From NCBI RefSeq assembly GCF_040412425.1, contig NC_089782.1, positions 27,148,280-27,212,279 of the forward strand: 64,000 nt of DNA, given 5' to 3'. Source of the DNA: Macrobrachium rosenbergii (taxonomy: Eukaryota > Arthropoda > Malacostraca > Decapoda > Palaemonidae). Shown here in pieces: positions 61,791 through 64,000 of this stretch (the stretch's first letter is position 1; the number at the start of each line of letters is the position of its first letter). A program made the translations under genes and the position numbers. Under the pieces are notes generated by a model. That model was given only the letters and a program-made list of their open reading frames with translations, had not been told where the DNA came from and did not search any database.

Positions 61791-62206
61791 CGCAACAAGA
61801 ATCCTTTTGAAGAGATAACATTGAGAACTAATAAAATCCGAAGTAAACAGACACAGTACGATAAAATCGTAAAAACCACCGCTGTTCTCCGACCCACTTT
61901 TTCAATTCCCAAAAATAAATATAAACTTATTGTAGCATAATGTGCACCGTCAAATCGAGCAGTAGAAAATCTGGCTTTTCAAAAAAAAAAAAAAAAAAAA
62001 CGAGAAAAAAACAAGAATTAAAAAAAAAAAAAATTAGACTTCAAGATAACAGCAGGGCGGAGTGCTTGACAAATTTGTATGTTTGCTTTTTGCTTCTGAA
62101 TGACTCTAATTAGCGTGGCGATGATGACGACAAAAGACTAAAAAAAAAAAAAATATCTGAATCTAAATATTACAAAGAAACAACCTAAGTTCATTTCTAT
62201 CATGAA

Positions 62207-62229
62207 CACACACACACACACACACACAC
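62207..62229. repeat. (CA)n microsatellite
   Basis: A short CA run. Confidence 0.95.
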
Positions 62230-62839
62230 TCACATTCATGCATAGGCTATACATGGGGCTTCAAAAAGTATTGACTTTCCGGGTCTCGGCCAATATTTTG
62301 GGGTGACGTTGCTAGCCCCATGTCCTCCTCCCTTGGCTACTACCCACCACACTCGAATAACTATCAGATACAAATTACTGCCAGGTAAGCTTTCCCCTGA
62401 AGAAATGAAGACTATTCATTGTAGGGAGAGAATGGTAATGACGAGGAACGGGCAACCACTGGACCAGGGGACTGTATGCTTTTTTTGCGCACACTTATGT
62501 GCGCATTAACAGGTTAATACAAATTAACGTCTAACTTGTCGAAAAATGTGCATGCAAATTACCACCTAATTACAATCCCTGACAATCCCTTACCGAAATT
62601 TTCTTTATTTCGAACAAACGAAATCTTTTTTCCCCTTTTTTACCTAATTACACAGAGCAATTAACTCCAACCCCATGAACTTCTAATTTCATTAAAACGT
62701 TGAGAGAAATGACGTTGCGAATTTCAGCGTTTCAAAATTATCAAAACGTCATGATCGAAGTCACATGTATAAACCCCTTCCTCCAAATTCTTTTTTATTA
62801 CTGCCGTCGTTTTGATGAAATTGTTGTCAGCGGCCCTCA
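62230..62839. other. GC-richer spacer, possible unclassified repeat
   Basis: The block 62245-62500 includes a 68-codon frame (62303-62509) and a small inverted repeat TGCGCACAC/TGTGCGCA near 62486-62505. It has the texture of a mobile-element fragment but no recognised ends. Confidence 0.35.
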
Positions 62840-62845
62840 GCGTCA

Positions 62846-63157
62846 ATGTTTTCAAGTGGGGCGAAAACCATTACATCCAAAAAAAAAAATGGCGTGGCTA
62901 TGGGTTCGAGTCTTTCGCCGATCTTAGCTAACATCTTTATGGAATGGTTCGAAACGGAAGAGGCGGGCAAATTAAATAAAGGGAACTTAAATATCATAAA
63001 ATGGGTAAGATGCGCGGACTACATCTTGATTATTTATAGAGAAGAAAGGGAGGAACTACACAAGTTCCTAGAAAACATAAATAAACTAAATGAACAAATC
63101 AAGTTCAAAACAGAAGAAGAGAACGAGGGAGAAATTCCTTTCTTGGATGTCTGGTAA
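62846..63157 (+). pseudogene. Penelope-like reverse transcriptase remnant
   Basis: The 103-codon frame contains NGVAMGSSLSPILANIFMEW (residues 15-34), the RT motif that contacts the template-primer in this family. A region follows that aligns with the catalytic YxDD loop but reads RCADYILII (residues 55-63). The tyrosine is replaced by Cys56 and the second aspartate by Tyr59, so polymerase activity is not expected. IPFLDV near the end corresponds to the last conserved RT block and a stop follows immediately. Upstream, an A11 run (62879-62889) separates the VAMGS frame from a preceding in-register segment (CFQVGRKPLHP) in another frame, which suggests a homopolymer frameshift. The catalytic core N-terminal to this is absent. 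Confidence 0.88.
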
Positions 63158-63270
63158 TGAGGGAAGCGGAAAATTTTAAATTTAAGGTACTCAGGAAGAA
63201 GACACACACCAATTCATACACATGTTAGTACATATGTTCCCAGTCATAGGAAAGAAATAAAATGGGAGTA
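63157..63270 (+). pseudogene. RT C-terminal (thumb-region) fragment of the same element
   Basis: In a frame shifted from the preceding one, ATG at 63157 opens a segment with FKFKVLRKKTHTNSYTH and a PSHRKE motif. This corresponds to the V-R-K-x-T-x-T-x-x-Y and H-R motifs that follow FLDV in Penelope-like RTs. Confidence 0.75.
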
Positions 63271-63308
63271 ATGACAGTGTCGGCCATTAGGGGCTTATGG
63301 ACGGTAGT

Positions 63309-63587
63309 CCCGAATTCTTAGATGAAGAGCTGGAATACCTAAGGGAGAGTTTTAGGAGATCAGGATGCCTTAAGTACTAGCGGGAGCGGGCACACATTAA
63401 GGCAAGAAAAAACTATTTTGGGGAAAGGGAAGGAATAGAAAAGGCACATTTGGTAGGGAAGAAGGTAACTGCAGTCCCGGACAACAATACTATTGCACCA
63501 ATCAACAAGAAGCTAGATAATTTCAAATTGATAGGCAGTTACAAAAACACCATTAGGAATCAAATAATTGAAACAAAAATTCGGTAG
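63309..63587 (+). pseudogene. linker between RT and endonuclease of the same element
   Basis: The frame from 63309 reads PEFLDEELEYLRESFRRSG, stops at 63378, then stays open as REREHIKA-type sequence through EGIEKAHLVGKKVTAVPDN and IAPINKKLDN to NTIRNQIIETK before the stop at 63585. A charged helical linker of this kind, with a VP-x-N motif, is usual between RT and GIY-YIG domains of this family. Confidence 0.75.
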
Positions 63588-63600
63588 AGGGGGAAGAGAT

Positions 63601-63828
63601 CTGGGGTTATACGTGGCAGCGTGTCTAGACTGAAGATCGGTACTAAGGGGTGAAAGGCAAACTTGCAAAGAGCGAAGCATACAACACATAAAGAACATAA
63701 AACATTATAATCAGACGTTGGCAGTTGCCACACATTGTTGGGAAAAAGATCACAAAATAGACTGGGAAAATAGGATTTTTTTGTACAGGAACACCAACAA
63801 AACGGCCAGACTGATTGTACAGAATTGA
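63601..63828 (+). pseudogene. GIY-YIG endonuclease remnant of the same element
   Basis: LGLYVAACLD (from 63601) aligns with the GIY strand and its cysteine-containing successor, then a stop occurs at 63631. VLRGERQTCKERSIQHIKN aligns with the YIG strand and catalytic-arginine helix (the YIG itself is lost). VATHCWEKDHKIDWENRIF matches the conserved post-catalytic block. NTNKTARLIVQN ends at a stop at 63826. The loss of GIY/YIG residues and the internal stop indicate an inactive copy. Confidence 0.8.
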
Positions 63829-64000
63829 AACGGTTTTGAAGACAGCATATCAAGAAGAGCTGTATACCCCAAAACAGAAAAGAAATGAAAAAAACACAAG
63901 ATGCGGCTTGGAACATGCGCAGCTGGAAGAAGACGCGGGCAGAGAAAGGCCAAGCTCACGAGGGCGGGGGCCACACAGGAGGAGCAGGATAGTTAATGGA

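Larger units (their letters stand above)
62840..63970 (+). mobile_element. decayed Penelope-like retroelement (RT + GIY-YIG), truncated
   Basis: Successive frames encode, in the expected order, the C-terminal half of a Penelope-type reverse transcriptase (62846-63157), the segment after its FLDV motif (63157-63270), the RT-endonuclease linker (63309-63585) and a GIY-YIG endonuclease remnant with its downstream region (63601-63828). The frame changes at least three times and several stops interrupt it. The 5' half of the RT is missing. Sequence after 63830 still resembles the element's tail, so the element may continue past the window. The order of domains and the HCWEKDHKIDWEN motif distinguish it from LINE and LTR elements. 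Confidence 0.88.

Overview
The window looks like intergenic and intronic DNA from a large, repeat-rich animal genome, most likely a decapod crustacean. The evidence is very dense and long (AT)n, (CT/GA)n, (TG)n and (TTA)n arrays, a tRNA-derived SINE present in four copies, a second dispersed repeat in two copies, hAT-like non-autonomous elements and a Penelope-like retroelement. The decapod assignment is inference from repeat character. No long protein-coding gene, rRNA or authentic tRNA gene is recognisable. Nothing suggests a prokaryotic, organellar or viral origin. LAYOUT. 1-29.6 kb: microsatellite-dominated sequence with a 2.2 kb minisatellite of 48-bp units (3.72-5.94 kb), two hairpin elements (3.06-3.23 and 20.73-20.87 kb), a degenerate hAT-like element (21.36-21.64 kb), SINE copies at 19.5, 24.1 and 29.0 kb, and an AT-rich cassette duplicated with a perfect palindrome (27.8-28.2 kb). 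29.6-55.2 kb: the long dinucleotide arrays vanish for about 25 kb. This block holds short tandem duplications (29-bp x9, 33-bp x6, and 59-, 82- and 88-bp pairs), a decayed 48-bp repeat at 41.6-42.0 kb, two copies of another dispersed repeat and one SINE. It also carries the only plausible gene-structure signals: candidate exons at 34.53-34.66 kb (+), 41.10-43.0 kb (+, ending at AATAAA) and 45.77-45.89 kb (-), and a promoter-like interval at 52.6-53.3 kb with a CCAAT box, divergent donor sites and a 46-codon reading frame in strong Kozak context. 55.2-64 kb: microsatellites return, now with purine (GA) runs on the + strand, plus a second hAT-like element (55.27-55.63 kb), a hairpin element (58.61-58.78 kb) and a decayed Penelope-like retroelement with reverse transcriptase and GIY-YIG remnants (62.84-63.97 kb). 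HOW IT FITS TOGETHER. Base skew and splice-like signals suggest that the microsatellite-poor block is transcribed, perhaps rightward over about 31-43 kb and leftward over about 53-43.6 kb, but I could not assemble a multi-exon protein or recognise any product. Most long open frames in the window are translations of dinucleotide or minisatellite repeats and are not genes.
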